Below, piece by piece: positions 42,774 through 53,166 of a stretch of DNA of 64,000 bases. The stretch's first letter is position 1. The number at the start of each line of letters is the position of its first letter. Position numbers and translations under genes: made by a program. Source of the DNA: Mycetocola_B reblochoni. GTDB lineage: Bacteria; Actinomycetota; Actinomycetes; Actinomycetales; Microbacteriaceae. The notes beneath the pieces were generated by a model. It saw only the letters and a program-made list of their open reading frames with translations. It had not been told where the DNA came from and made no database searches. Location: assembly GCF_003667525.1 (NCBI RefSeq), contig NZ_RCUW01000005.1, positions 1 to 64,000 on the forward strand. Direction: 5' to 3'.

Positions 42774-45337
42774 CGGCCGGGCGGGTGCGCGGCGTCGACG
42801 TGGCCGTCCCCGTGCTGCTGACCCTCGTCGCCTCCCTCGGCTTCGTTCCCGTGTTCGGCGCGGCCGCCCTCGCCCCCGCGCTCGCCGGCATCGGCCTCGG
42901 CACGGCGGTGGCGCTGCTGGCCTCGTGGCGGAGGTGGGGGGTGCCGCTGACGCTGACGGCCGCGGCCGCGGGAGCGCTGCTGATCGGCCCGGCGGTGGTG
43001 GTCCCCGAGCAGACGCTCGGAGGGGTGTTCCCGTCGGCGGACGCGCTTCGGACGGTCCTGGTCGGCTCGGTGTCGTCGTGGCGGGACGTGTTCACCGTGC
43101 AGCCGCCCATCGTCGACCCGGCGACGGTGCGGGTGCTGCCGCTCGTGTGCACGGTCGTCGCGGCCCTGGCCGGGGTGGGGCTCGCCGTCTCGCTGTCGCC
43201 GTGGGGGCCGCGGCGCGTCCCGCGTCTGCTGCTCGTGCTCGCGCCGGGGCTGGCGCTCTACGTCTTCACGGCCTGCATCGGCACCGCCGAGCCGTTCCTC
43301 CCCGTGCCCCGTGCCATCGCCGTCGTCGCCCTGTCCGTGCTCTGGTTGTCCTGGTCGGTGCACCTGCCCCCTGCCGACGCCGCGCGGCCGCGGCCGGCGC
43401 GCGGGGGGAGCGGGCGGCCGGCCTCGCGCGGAGCCCCGCGCCTCCGACGCGACGGATCCCCACGGTCCGGTTCCCGCGTGCTGCGGATGGCCGGGTCCCT
43501 CGCGGCCGCGGCCGTCGTCGGCGCGGGGGCGGTCCTGCTGCTCCCCGACGGATCGAGGACGGTGCTCAGGGATCAGGTCGTGCCGCCCGTCCAGGCGAGG
43601 GAGGTGCCGAGCCCGCTCGCCGGCTTCCGCGCCTTCACCAAGGACAGGGCCGATCAGGAGCTGTTCCGCGTCCGGGGTGGCGAGCCGGGCGGGCGCATCA
43701 GACTGGCGGCGATGACGGACTTCGACGGCAGGGTGTGGGCGCTCGCCGATCCCGGCGGCGCGCGGGACGTCAGCGGGGCATTCACGGTGGTCGGCCGACG
43801 GCTTCCCGTCGTCGACCCGGGGCCGGAGGGCGGAGAGACGACGACGACGATCAGCCTCGTCGACTACGAGGGCATCTGGCTGCCCCTGCCGGGCAGGGCT
43901 CGGACGATCGACGACCACGATGCGTCGTCGGGGCGGTCGTTCCCTCTGCTCCGCTACAGCGCCGCCGACATGAGCGCCGTCGTCGTGGGCGGCGTGCCCC
44001 CCGGCGCGGAGTACGCGGTCGGTGCAGCCGATGCTCCCGCGGTGTCGGACGCACAGCTCGACGGCGTGCCCGTGGCCGACATCGCCCTGCCGGAGCCCCG
44101 GAACGTCCCCGAGTCGGTACGGGAGACGGCGACGCGTCTCGCCGCGGGCGAGGAGGGGGCCATCGCCCGGCTGCGCGCGATCGAGCACCGTCTCGCCACG
44201 ACCGGCTACCTCAGCCACGGCCTGCCCGACGACTCGGCGCCGTCGCGCGCGGGGCACGGGTCCGACCGGGTCGACGAGCTGCTGAGCCGGTCGCAGATGA
44301 TCGGCGACGAGGAGCAGTACGCCTCCGCCTTCGCCCTCATGGCCCGGACGCTCGGGTACCCGGCCCGTGTCGTCATGGGGTTCCTCCCCGACGCCTCCGC
44401 CGAGGACGGGGACGGGGACGGGAACGGGGACGCGTCGACGCCCGTGACCGGGGCGGACGTGACCGCCTGGGTGGAGGTCCCCTTCGAGGGGGTCGGCTGG
44501 GTGAGCTTCGACCCGACGCCGGACGACACCGAGATCCCGCAGGACCAGAAGCCCGAGCCGCAGGCCGAGCCCCAGCCGCAGATCCGTCAGCCGCCGCGCG
44601 CCGACGCGCCCGTCGACGAGCTGCTCGGCTCCGCCCAGCTCGACGACAGGGACGAGGAGCGCGATCGACGGGACGACGACTGGCTCGTGTGGCTCCGCGC
44701 CGCGGGCCTCGTGCTGGCCCTGCCCGCGGCGCTCGCGGCCGTCGCCGCTGCGCTCGCGGCCGTGCGGGCCGGGCGGTCCTGGCGTCGACGGCGCACGGGA
44801 CGGCCCGATCGTGTCGCCGCCGCGGCGTGGGACGAGCTCATCGACCGGGGCGTCGAGCTGGGCTGGCCCGTGCCGGAGGGAGGGAGCAGGGAGCACAGGG
44901 CGGCGCGGCTGAACGCGGTGCTCGCCGCGCAGCCCCCCGGTCATCGGAGCGGACCCCCCTCGGCCCGGAGCGGGCACGCCCCGGTCGGCAGCGGGCCCCG
45001 TCCGATCGGGCGAGGCCACGCCGCCGCCGACGCCTCCGGCCATGTCGACCACGCATCCGGGCATCGGGGAGGCGAGCCGGACGCGGCGTCCACACGGCGC
45101 CAGCACCGCGAAAGCGCGGCCGCGCGCATGCGGGAGGAGGAGGACGCGCAGCTGCTCGGCCTCGCCCGTGACGTCGACAGGGCGGTGTTCTCCGGCGCCG
45201 AGCCCGACGGCGACGAGGTCGCCCGGCTCTGGGCGGTCGCGGCTGAGCAGGAGCACCGGATGGCGCGAGGGCTAAACTGGCACCGCCGACTGCGGAGCCT
45301 GTTCCGGCTCGCACGCCGTCGGCGCACGGCCGAGTGA
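42770..45337 (+). CDS. transglutaminase-like membrane protein with degenerate active site
   Basis: 855 residues. About six N-terminal membrane helices, an extracellular transglutaminase-like domain (roughly 330-590), a Pro/Gln/Glu linker, one further helix (about 640-665) and a ~190-residue cytoplasmic tail. The core segment is GDEEQYASAFALMARTLGYPAR; the active-site Cys of the family (GYCEQFA pattern) is Glu514, the His of the HAWVEV pattern is Thr565 (DVTAWVEV), and only Asp581 (SFDPTP) remains. It should lack protease or crosslinking activity and may be a binding or structural module. It overlaps the DUF58 gene by ATGA; an FHA gene follows after 16 nt. Confidence 0.87.
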   Translation: MTAGRVRGVDVAVPVLLTLVASLGFVPVFGAAALAPALAGIGLGTAVALLASWRRWGVPLTLTAAAAGALLIGPAVVVPEQTLGGVFPSADALRTVLVGSVSSWRDVFTVQPPIVDPATVRVLPLVCTVVAALAGVGLAVSLSPWGPRRVPRLLLVLAPGLALYVFTACIGTAEPFLPVPRAIAVVALSVLWLSWSVHLPPADAARPRPARGGSGRPASRGAPRLRRDGSPRSGSRVLRMAGSLAAAAVVGAGAVLLLPDGSRTVLRDQVVPPVQAREVPSPLAGFRAFTKDRADQELFRVRGGEPGGRIRLAAMTDFDGRVWALADPGGARDVSGAFTVVGRRLPVVDPGPEGGETTTTISLVDYEGIWLPLPGRARTIDDHDASSGRSFPLLRYSAADMSAVVVGGVPPGAEYAVGAADAPAVSDAQLDGVPVADIALPEPRNVPESVRETATRLAAGEEGAIARLRAIEHRLATTGYLSHGLPDDSAPSRAGHGSDRVDELLSRSQMIGDEEQYASAFALMARTLGYPARVVMGFLPDASAEDGDGDGNGDASTPVTGADVTAWVEVPFEGVGWVSFDPTPDDTEIPQDQKPEPQAEPQPQIRQPPRADAPVDELLGSAQLDDRDEERDRRDDDWLVWLRAAGLVLALPAALAAVAAALAAVRAGRSWRRRRTGRPDRVAAAAWDELIDRGVELGWPVPEGGSREHRAARLNAVLAAQPPGHRSGPPSARSGHAPVGSGPRPIGRGHAAADASGHVDHASGHRGGEPDAASTRRQHRESAAARMREEEDAQLLGLARDVDRAVFSGAEPDGDEVARLWAVAAEQEHRMARGLNWHRRLRSLFRLARRRRTAE

Positions 45338-45353
45338 TCACGGGAGGGACGGC

Positions 45354-45896
45354 ATGGCGCAGACCTCCCCCGACCGGGCCGTCCCCGGCCGCATCGGCCC
45401 GCCTCCGGGGGCCGCGACCGCGTCGGAGGGGAACGGGCCGGAGCCGGGCGCCGGCCCGACGCCCCCGACCGCCTCCACCGCCGGCGTGCGGCGCTTCCTC
45501 GTCGGCGATGCGCTCCTCAACGACGCGCCGGGTCAAGCCGAGCCGGTGCCGCACGGCGGAGCCGACGCCCTCGTCCTGCTGCTCCCCGACGGCGCCTCCC
45601 GTGCCCTCGACGTCCCGCTGCTGCTCGGGCGCGCTCCCCGGCCCCGGCCCGGAACGGTGTCCGTCCCCGTGAGGGGGGAGTCGGCCCTCAGCGTCTCCGC
45701 GACGCACGCCCTGCTCGTCCCCGTCGCCGGGGGCGTCCTCGTCCGCGACCTGTCGTCCACAAACGGCACCGTCGTGCTGTCGCCGGCCGGGGTCCCGCTC
45801 CCCGCCGGGGACGCCACTGACGTGCTCGCGGTCTCCGGGTCGATCGTCGTCCTCGGCGAGTGCCCCCTGCGGATCTCCCGGAGCGGCGATGACTGA
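45354..45896 (+). CDS. small FHA-domain protein
   Basis: 180 residues. A disordered Pro/Ala/Gly-rich N terminus (about 1-45) is followed by an FHA domain: LLLGRAPRP, LSVSATHALLVP and VRDLSSTNGTVVL. The usual Ser-Arg-x-His reads SATH, so the phosphate-contacting Arg of that loop is changed while the SSTNGT loop is intact. Start ATG with GGGAGGG upstream. Its end overlaps the next gene by 8 nt. It is the third FHA-type protein of the cluster. Confidence 0.85.
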   Translation: MAQTSPDRAVPGRIGPPPGAATASEGNGPEPGAGPTPPTASTAGVRRFLVGDALLNDAPGQAEPVPHGGADALVLLLPDGASRALDVPLLLGRAPRPRPGTVSVPVRGESALSVSATHALLVPVAGGVLVRDLSSTNGTVVLSPAGVPLPAGDATDVLAVSGSIVVLGECPLRISRSGDD

Positions 45897-46419
45897 TCCG
45901 TCCCCCGCTCCCGACCGTTTCGCGTCGCGTGCCGTCGTCGTCGCTCTCCTGGCGACGCTGGTGTACGCGGCGCTGGTCATCGCCGTGTCCGGCGTGCTCA
46001 GCCTGCTGCTCGACCGGGACGTCGTCGAGGGGGAGCACAGCATCCTCGTCGGGCTCGTCATGCCGATCACGGCGGTCACCGTCGTCGGGGTGGCCTGCCT
46101 GCGCGGTGCGCAGCTGCGGGTCCTGGCGCGCAGGGCACAGCCCACCGCGCCGATGCGGCCCTCCGTCGGCGCGGCCCTCGTCGGGGGCGTCGCCGCCTGG
46201 CTGGGCGCGGCGGTCGCCGGTGGCCTGGCGGTGTGGGTCGAGAGCGGATCGGTGCTGCACGGGCTCGGCTTCGCCGGGGACCGCCTGGGGTCGCCGTTCA
46301 CGATCGCCGACGGCGTGCTCGCCGTCCCGACGGTGCTGCTGTGTGCGCTGCTCGTCGCCTCGCCGGACGAGCCGGGCGGCCCCGCCCGCTGGCCGTGGGA
46401 GGACGAGGACGGCCGCTGA
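45889..46419 (+). CDS. four-helix membrane protein of unknown function
   Basis: 176 residues with four hydrophobic segments (about 17-40, 52-72, 90-115 and 138-160) and a short acidic C-terminal tail (WPWEDEDGR). I recall a similar uncharacterised family (possibly DUF6121) next to FHA genes in Micrococcales, but cannot confirm it. It closes the FHA/kinase/MoxR cluster, overlapping the upstream gene by 8 nt. Confidence 0.7.
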   Translation: MTDPSPAPDRFASRAVVVALLATLVYAALVIAVSGVLSLLLDRDVVEGEHSILVGLVMPITAVTVVGVACLRGAQLRVLARRAQPTAPMRPSVGAALVGGVAAWLGAAVAGGLAVWVESGSVLHGLGFAGDRLGSPFTIADGVLAVPTVLLCALLVASPDEPGGPARWPWEDEDGR

Positions 46420-46468
46420 CACGCGCCGCCCGCGCAGCCGCCTCCGCGTCTCGGGCGTGTCGGCGCGC

Positions 46469-46474
46469 TAGCGT
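46469..46474 (+). promoter_or_regulatory. -10 box of a probable leaderless promoter
   Basis: TAGCGT ends six bases before the GTG at 46481, with no Shine-Dalgarno sequence between. The same box sequence occurs upstream of betT (16001). Confidence 0.5.
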
Positions 46475-46480
46475 TGTGGT

Positions 46481-47185
46481 GTGGAGCACACCCTCGAGTC
46501 CCGTGTCGGCCACGCGGTCGTCGCGTGGCTGGACTGGCTGCCCTCGTGGCAGCCGTCGACCCACCGGGGGCGCACCCGGATCTGCCGGCGCTGCTTCGGG
46601 TCGCCGCTCATCGCCTCCGCGGGGCTCGACGGTGACGTGCCGCACGCGGTCCAGCACTCGCTCGCCACCAGGCTGACGGCGGTCATCGACGACGAGGTCG
46701 ACCGCTTCACCGCGGCGGAGCTGCCCCTGCTCGCGGCCGAGCTGAGCAGGGCGGAGCGGCGGAACGCGCGGAGGTACCGACCCGACAGGGGGCTTCCCCC
46801 CGAGCTCAGCGGCGCACCGCTGGACCCGGAGCCCGTCGACGGGGCGCCGTACCTCTTCACCCTCGCCGAGCTCGCCGGTCAGCCGCTGGCCGCGCAGGGG
46901 CCGGGCGACGGGCGGCGCGAGGCGAGCGGTGCAACGGATGAGGACGCCGAGCACGGCCAGGGGGAGCACCACGATCCGCTCGACGCGGAGCACGCCGCGC
47001 TGCTGCGCGAGCAGATCGGCAGGGCGGACGTGTGCGCCCGCCAGCTCGGCTACCGCGTGTGCGAGCTCCTCGCCGGATACCGCGGGGAGATCGGGCAGGC
47101 GGTGGCCGCCGACGTCGAGCCGAAAGTCACCGCGCTGCTGGGCGAGTTGGGGGACAGCCTCGAGCTGCCGCCGACCGCCTGGTGA
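46481..47185 (+). CDS. conserved-looking hypothetical protein
   Basis: 234 residues, cytoplasmic, no membrane segment. The N terminus has WLDWLPSWQPSTHRGR and a CRRCF motif that could hold a metal; helices then dominate, with a Glu/Asp/His-rich low-complexity insert around 150-170 and a C-terminal helical part. I recognise no family. It lies between the FHA cluster and the str promoter. The GTG start fits the leaderless promoter. Confidence 0.7.
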   Translation: MEHTLESRVGHAVVAWLDWLPSWQPSTHRGRTRICRRCFGSPLIASAGLDGDVPHAVQHSLATRLTAVIDDEVDRFTAAELPLLAAELSRAERRNARRYRPDRGLPPELSGAPLDPEPVDGAPYLFTLAELAGQPLAAQGPGDGRREASGATDEDAEHGQGEHHDPLDAEHAALLREQIGRADVCARQLGYRVCELLAGYRGEIGQAVAADVEPKVTALLGELGDSLELPPTAW

Positions 47186-47212
47186 GCGCCGCCATGCCCT
47201 GTCTGTGTCCAG

Positions 47213-47241
47213 TTGACCGGCAGGCGCGCCGAGCATAAACT
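47213..47241 (+). promoter_or_regulatory. str operon promoter
   Basis: TTGACC (47213-47218) and TAAACT (47236-47241) are separated by 17 nt, a near-consensus vegetative promoter. Transcription would begin near 47248, about 300 nt before rpsL. Confidence 0.8.
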
Positions 47242-47551
47242 GATCCAGTGTGCGTTTTGACGCGCCGGTGGACCCTGCCCAAAAGCAGGGCGAGCGGGTG
47301 CCGATCCTCGCCGCAGGGCTGGAGCATCCTCGCCGCGAGGCGGGAGTAGCGGAGAGCGGGATCCTCGGATTCGGTTCCCTGGACCGGCCCATCGGGTGCC
47401 GTCCGCGGTGCCCCCACGGCATATCCGTCCATCACGGTCCCGGTCCCCGGTTCCGGGCGGATCCATCTGAACTCACACCCGGCTCGCCGTGGTGTGAATG
47501 CTAGCCCGTCATGGAGCAGCTGTCACCGTGCAGCGTAATCAAGGAGAAGCA
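47242..47551 (+). other. long 5' leader of the str operon
   Basis: About 300 nt between promoter and rpsL. It contains a small hairpin (CCCTGC 47273-47278 with GCAGGG 47285-47290), a GC-rich middle part, and a longer hairpin just before rpsL (TCACACC 47474-47480 with GGTGTGA 47492-47498). These could mediate ribosomal-protein feedback or attenuation, but no described motif was matched. Short open frames in it are not convincing. Confidence 0.5.
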
Positions 47552-47926
47552 GTGCCAACTATTCAGCAGTTGGTCCGCAAGGGTCGCAGCCCCAAGGTCT
47601 CGAAGACCAAGGCGCCCGCCCTGAAGGCCAACCCCCAGCAGCGTGGTGTGTGCACCCGTGTGTACACCACCACCCCGAAGAAGCCGAACTCGGCGATGCG
47701 CAAGGTCGCTCGTGTGAAGCTCTCCAACGGCACCGAGGTCACCGCCTACATCCCCGGTGAGGGCCACAACCTGCAGGAGCACTCGATGGTGCTAGTCCGC
47801 GGTGGTCGTGTGAAGGACCTCCCCGGTGTTCGCTACAAGATCGTCCGCGGCGCCCTGGACACCCAGGCCGTCAAGGGTCGTCAGCAGGCCCGTAGCCGCT
47901 ACGGCGCGAAGAAGGAGAAGAAGTAA
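47552..47926 (+). CDS. rpsL: ribosomal protein S12
   Basis: 124 residues, 30S decoding-centre protein. Lys43 in TTTPKKPNSAMRK and Lys88 in GRVKDLPGVRY are wild type, predicting streptomycin sensitivity at this locus. The GTG start has AAGGAG five bases upstream. Its stop overlaps the rpsG start by 1 nt (TAATG). Confidence 0.98.
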   Translation: MPTIQQLVRKGRSPKVSKTKAPALKANPQQRGVCTRVYTTTPKKPNSAMRKVARVKLSNGTEVTAYIPGEGHNLQEHSMVLVRGGRVKDLPGVRYKIVRGALDTQAVKGRQQARSRYGAKKEKK

Positions 47927-48396
47927 TGCCTCGTAAGGGCCCCGCTCCGAAGCGCCCCGTCGTCGCAGACCCGGTCTACGGCGCACCGATCGTCAGCCAG
48001 CTGGTGAACAAGATCCTCATCGACGGCAAGAAGGGCCTCGCCGAGCGCATCGTGTACGACGCGCTCGCCGGTGTCGCCGCGAAGAACGGTCAGGACGCCG
48101 TCGCCACGCTCAAGAAGGCCCTGGACAACGTCCGGCCGACCCTCGAGGTGCGTTCGCGCCGCGTCGGTGGCTCGACCTACCAGGTCCCCGTTGAGGTCAA
48201 GCCCCACCGTGCGAACACGCTGGCCCTGCGCTGGCTGGTCAGCTACGCGAAGGGCCGTCGTGAGAACACGATGACCGAGCGTCTCACCAACGAGATCCTC
48301 GACGCCTCGAACGGTCTGGGCGCCGCTGTGAAGCGTCGCGAGGACACCCACAAGATGGCCGAGTCGAACAAGGCCTTCGCGCACTACCGCTGGTAG
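47926..48396 (+). CDS. rpsG: ribosomal protein S7
   Basis: 156 residues, the standard bacterial length, beginning MPRKGPAPKRP. S7 nucleates assembly of the 3' domain of 16S rRNA and in other bacteria can repress its own operon. It overlaps rpsL by 1 nt. A 135-nt gap with a small hairpin (48414-48428) precedes fusA. Confidence 0.98.
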   Translation: MPRKGPAPKRPVVADPVYGAPIVSQLVNKILIDGKKGLAERIVYDALAGVAAKNGQDAVATLKKALDNVRPTLEVRSRRVGGSTYQVPVEVKPHRANTLALRWLVSYAKGRRENTMTERLTNEILDASNGLGAAVKRREDTHKMAESNKAFAHYRW

Positions 48397-48531
48397 CGCG
48401 TCGGAGCCGCCGGCGCCACCTGGTGGCGGCAGTTCGGGGCGGGGTCTGATGCCGGAAGGTATCGGGCCCCTCCCCGGCCGGCTCCTCAGCCAAGTTCGAC
48501 CTCACCCCACCCAACTCCCTGGAGGAACCCC

Positions 48532-50646
<2,115 letters not shown>

Positions 50647-50660
50647 TCCCGACGCCTGGT

Positions 50661-50690
50661 CGGGGGCGTGCCCGTGAGGTCGCGCCCCCG
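50661..50690 (+). terminator. hairpin between fusA and tuf (attenuator-like)
   Basis: CGGGGGCGTG (50661-50670) pairs with CGCGCCCCCG (50681-50690) over 10 bp with one G-U pair and a 10-base loop, without a T run. It may cause partial termination or processing. Confidence 0.5.
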
Positions 50691-50702
50691 GCACCGGGTG
50701 GG

Positions 50703-50731
50703 TTCATCCGCCCAGCCGAATCCCGTAACAT
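50703..50731 (+). promoter_or_regulatory. possible tuf promoter
   Basis: An AT-rich patch contains TAACAT (50726-50731), with the weak match TTCATC 17 nt upstream. The 163-nt fusA-tuf gap would allow separate high expression of EF-Tu. Confidence 0.4.
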
Positions 50732-50809
50732 AAATACACACCCCGTAGTCAGCCGGACGCAATCCAGCGTTCGTTCCTGTGCTACATGAAGTCCTGAGGA
50801 GGACCCACA

Positions 50810-52003
50810 GTGGCTAAGGCCAAGTTCGAGCGGACCAAGCCGCACGTCAACATCGGAACCATCGGTCACGTCGACCACGGTAAGACCACTCTCACCGCGG
50901 CGATCTCGAAGGTTCTGGCTGACAAGTACCCGTCTGACACCAACGTTCAGCGCGACTTCGCGACGATCGACTCCGCTCCGGAGGAGCGTCAGCGCGGTAT
51001 CACCATCAACATCTCGCACGTCGAGTACGAGACCCCGAAGCGTCACTACGCTCACGTTGACGCCCCGGGCCACGCTGACTACATCAAGAACATGATCACT
51101 GGTGCCGCTCAGATGGACGGCGCGATCCTCGTGGTCGCCGCCACCGACGGCCCGATGGCTCAGACCCGCGAGCACGTTCTGCTCGCCAAGCAGGTCGGCG
51201 TTCCCTACCTGCTCGTCGCGCTGAACAAGTCCGACATGGTCGACGACGAGGAGATCCTGGAGCTCGTCGAGCTCGAGGTCCGCGAGCTGCTCTCCAGCCA
51301 GGACTTCGATGGCGACAACGCTCCCGTCGTCCGCGTCTCGGGCCTCAAGGCTCTCGAGGGCGACGAGAAGTGGGTCAACGCCGTTCTCGAGCTCATGGAG
51401 GCGGTCGACAACTCGATCCCCGACCCCGTGCGCGACAAGGACAAGCCGTTCCTCATGCCCGTCGAGGACGTCTTCACGATCACCGGTCGTGGAACCGTCG
51501 TCACCGGCCGTGCCGAGCGCGGTACCCTCGCGATCAACTCCGAGGTCGAGATCGTCGGCATCCGCCCGACGCAGAAGACCACGGTCACCGGTATCGAGAT
51601 GTTCCACAAGCAGCTCGACGAGGCATGGGCCGGCGAGAACTGTGGTCTGCTCCTCCGCGGCACCAAGCGCGAGGACGTGGAGCGCGGTCAGGTCGTCGTG
51701 AAGCCGGGTTCGGTCACGCCGCACACCGAGTTCGAGGGCACCGCGTACATCCTGTCCAAGGACGAGGGTGGGCGTCACAACCCCTTCTACACGAACTACC
51801 GCCCGCAGTTCTACTTCCGCACCACCGACGTCACCGGCGTCATCACGCTGCCCGAGGGCACCGAGATGGTCATGCCCGGCGACACCACCGACATGAGCGT
51901 TCAGCTGATCCAGCCGATCGCCATGGAGGAGGGCCTCGGCTTCGCGATCCGTGAGGGTGGCCGCACCGTCGGTGCCGGTACCGTCACCAAGATCAACAAG
52001 TAA
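50810..52003 (+). CDS. tuf: elongation factor Tu
   Basis: 397 residues. G1 GHVDHGKT (19-26), DAPGH, NKSD and the C-terminal beta-barrel domains are all present. It delivers aminoacyl-tRNA to the ribosome. GTG start with GAGGAGG upstream. Last gene of the str region, followed at once by the clearest intrinsic terminator in the window. Confidence 0.98.
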   Translation: MAKAKFERTKPHVNIGTIGHVDHGKTTLTAAISKVLADKYPSDTNVQRDFATIDSAPEERQRGITINISHVEYETPKRHYAHVDAPGHADYIKNMITGAAQMDGAILVVAATDGPMAQTREHVLLAKQVGVPYLLVALNKSDMVDDEEILELVELEVRELLSSQDFDGDNAPVVRVSGLKALEGDEKWVNAVLELMEAVDNSIPDPVRDKDKPFLMPVEDVFTITGRGTVVTGRAERGTLAINSEVEIVGIRPTQKTTVTGIEMFHKQLDEAWAGENCGLLLRGTKREDVERGQVVVKPGSVTPHTEFEGTAYILSKDEGGRHNPFYTNYRPQFYFRTTDVTGVITLPEGTEMVMPGDTTDMSVQLIQPIAMEEGLGFAIREGGRTVGAGTVTKINK

Positions 52004-52022
52004 GTAGCCTTACTGCTGGTTT

Positions 52023-52064
52023 CACCCGGCCCCGGAGCTCACGCTCCGGGGCCGGGTGTTTTTT
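52023..52064 (+). terminator. tuf terminator
   Basis: A perfect 16-bp stem (52023-52038 with 52043-52058), a TCAC loop and a run of six T make a textbook intrinsic terminator. The stop codon of the convergent VanZ gene lies inside the hairpin. Confidence 0.96.
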
Positions 52065-52539
52065 CCGTGGCGGGGGCGGTGCCCGCCCGTCGACGTCGTC
52101 GCCGACGAATGAGCAGCAGCATCGCGGCACCGATGGCCGCGCCCGCGGTGTTCGCGAGCACGTCGCGCGGATCCCCGGTGCGCCCGGGGAGGAGCAGATC
52201 CTGGGTCAGCTCGACTCCGACAGAGAGCAGCAGCGCGGCGACGGGCACGGCGGGCACGAACCGGGGTGGGACGAGCGCGCCCGCGATGGCGGCCGCGGGG
52301 AGGTACAGCGCGACGTTGGCGAGCGACTCGACCGTGGCGTAGCCGATCCAGGAGGGCAGCCCGTTCCGGTGCGCGGAGTCGAGCCATCCACCGAGCGGGG
52401 CGCGGAGTTCGGCGTCCACGTGCTGCGGCCACAGGCAGATGGCGGCGATCGCGGCCAGGCACAGGACGCCGGCCGCGACGAGCAGCGTCTGCCGGGGGGA
52501 ACGGCCGCGGCGTAGGGAGGGGGACGGGCCTGGGGTCAC
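52039..52539 (-). CDS. VanZ-family membrane protein
   Basis: 166 residues. Hydrophobic helices at about 18-38, 65-90 and 95-115, and the VanZ-like motif LSVGVELTQDLLLPGRTGDPRDVLANTAGAAIG, quoted in parts: VELTQDLLLPGR and DPRDVLANTAGA. VanZ relatives are of unknown biochemical role, some linked to lipoglycopeptide tolerance. The frame is open further upstream, but that part is Arg/Pro-rich; GTG 52539 is chosen because TAGGCT lies eight bases upstream (leaderless type). The stop overlaps the tuf terminator. Confidence 0.8.
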   Translation of the reverse strand: MTPGPSPSLRRGRSPRQTLLVAAGVLCLAAIAAICLWPQHVDAELRAPLGGWLDSAHRNGLPSWIGYATVESLANVALYLPAAAIAGALVPPRFVPAVPVAALLLSVGVELTQDLLLPGRTGDPRDVLANTAGAAIGAAMLLLIRRRRRRRAGTAPATEKTPGPGA

Positions 52540-52772
52540 GAACCACGAGCCTACGGGGCGGTCGGCGCACGGTGGGGCCACCGCCGGACGTCCTCCGGTG
52601 ACCGTGGATAAGTCCGCGGACCGTGCCGGTGGGAGGGCATATGCTGTCGCCGTCGCCACCCCCGAACGGGGGACGTCAGCGCGATGTCGCGCATCGGGGG
52701 AGCGACCGCCGCATCCAGACGGCTGCGGTGCGTCCAGCCGGCAGAGCCGGCGTACACACAAGGGGGAGACAC

Positions 52773-53084
52773 ATGTCTCAGAACTCACACGTCATCCGAC
52801 GGACCGCGGTTGCCGCGGGCGTCGGCGCGGTACTGGCGATCGGATCGCTCGGCGCGGCGGGGGCGGCCCAGGCCGCTCCGGCGAGCGGGGCGGCGGCCAC
52901 GCAGGTCCAGACGACCTTCGGCTGGGGCGACCACGGCAAGGGCGACATCGTGTCGTCGATCATCCAGAAGAAGCTCGACTGGATCCACTCCTGGTGCGAC
53001 TGGTCGAAGCCCACGCCTCCGAGCAGCAGCACCCCGCCGAGCAGCGAGACGCCGCCGAGCAGTGAGACGCCGTCCATCAGCTGA
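52773..53084 (+). CDS. small secreted protein with Pro/Ser/Thr-rich tail
   Basis: 103 residues. A Sec-type signal peptide (basic start VIRRTA, hydrophobic core, AQA cleavage site near residue 34) is followed by a ~45-residue mature core with WGDHGKGDIVSSIIQKKLDW and a WCDW motif with one cysteine, then a C-terminal tail of PPSSET repeats. No family is recognised. AGGGGGAG precedes the start by five bases. It is divergent from the VanZ gene and ends before a strong hairpin, so it is transcribed alone. Confidence 0.8.
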   Translation: MSQNSHVIRRTAVAAGVGAVLAIGSLGAAGAAQAAPASGAAATQVQTTFGWGDHGKGDIVSSIIQKKLDWIHSWCDWSKPTPPSSSTPPSSETPPSSETPSIS

Positions 53085-53098
53085 CGTCGCTCGCACAC

Positions 53099-53137
53099 GG
53101 AGGGGCCCCGTCTCGCTCATCGAGCCGGGGCCCCTCC
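53099..53137. terminator. bidirectional terminator between secreted-protein gene and siderophore operon
   Basis: GGAGGGGCCCCG (53099-53110) pairs with CGGGGCCCCTCC (53126-53137) over 12 bp; the loop holds a smaller CTCG/CGAG stem. It lies between the convergent secreted-protein gene and the end of the siderophore operon. Confidence 0.88.
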
Positions 53138-53166
53138 CGCGTGTCAGCGCCGGCCGCGAGCGACGG

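Noticed and set aside
47248..47504. Possible leader peptide gene in the str leader (GTG at the predicted transcription start, or GTG 47250)
   Set aside because: The start coincides with the promoter spacing by chance, the products look random, and no coupling to rpsL is evident.
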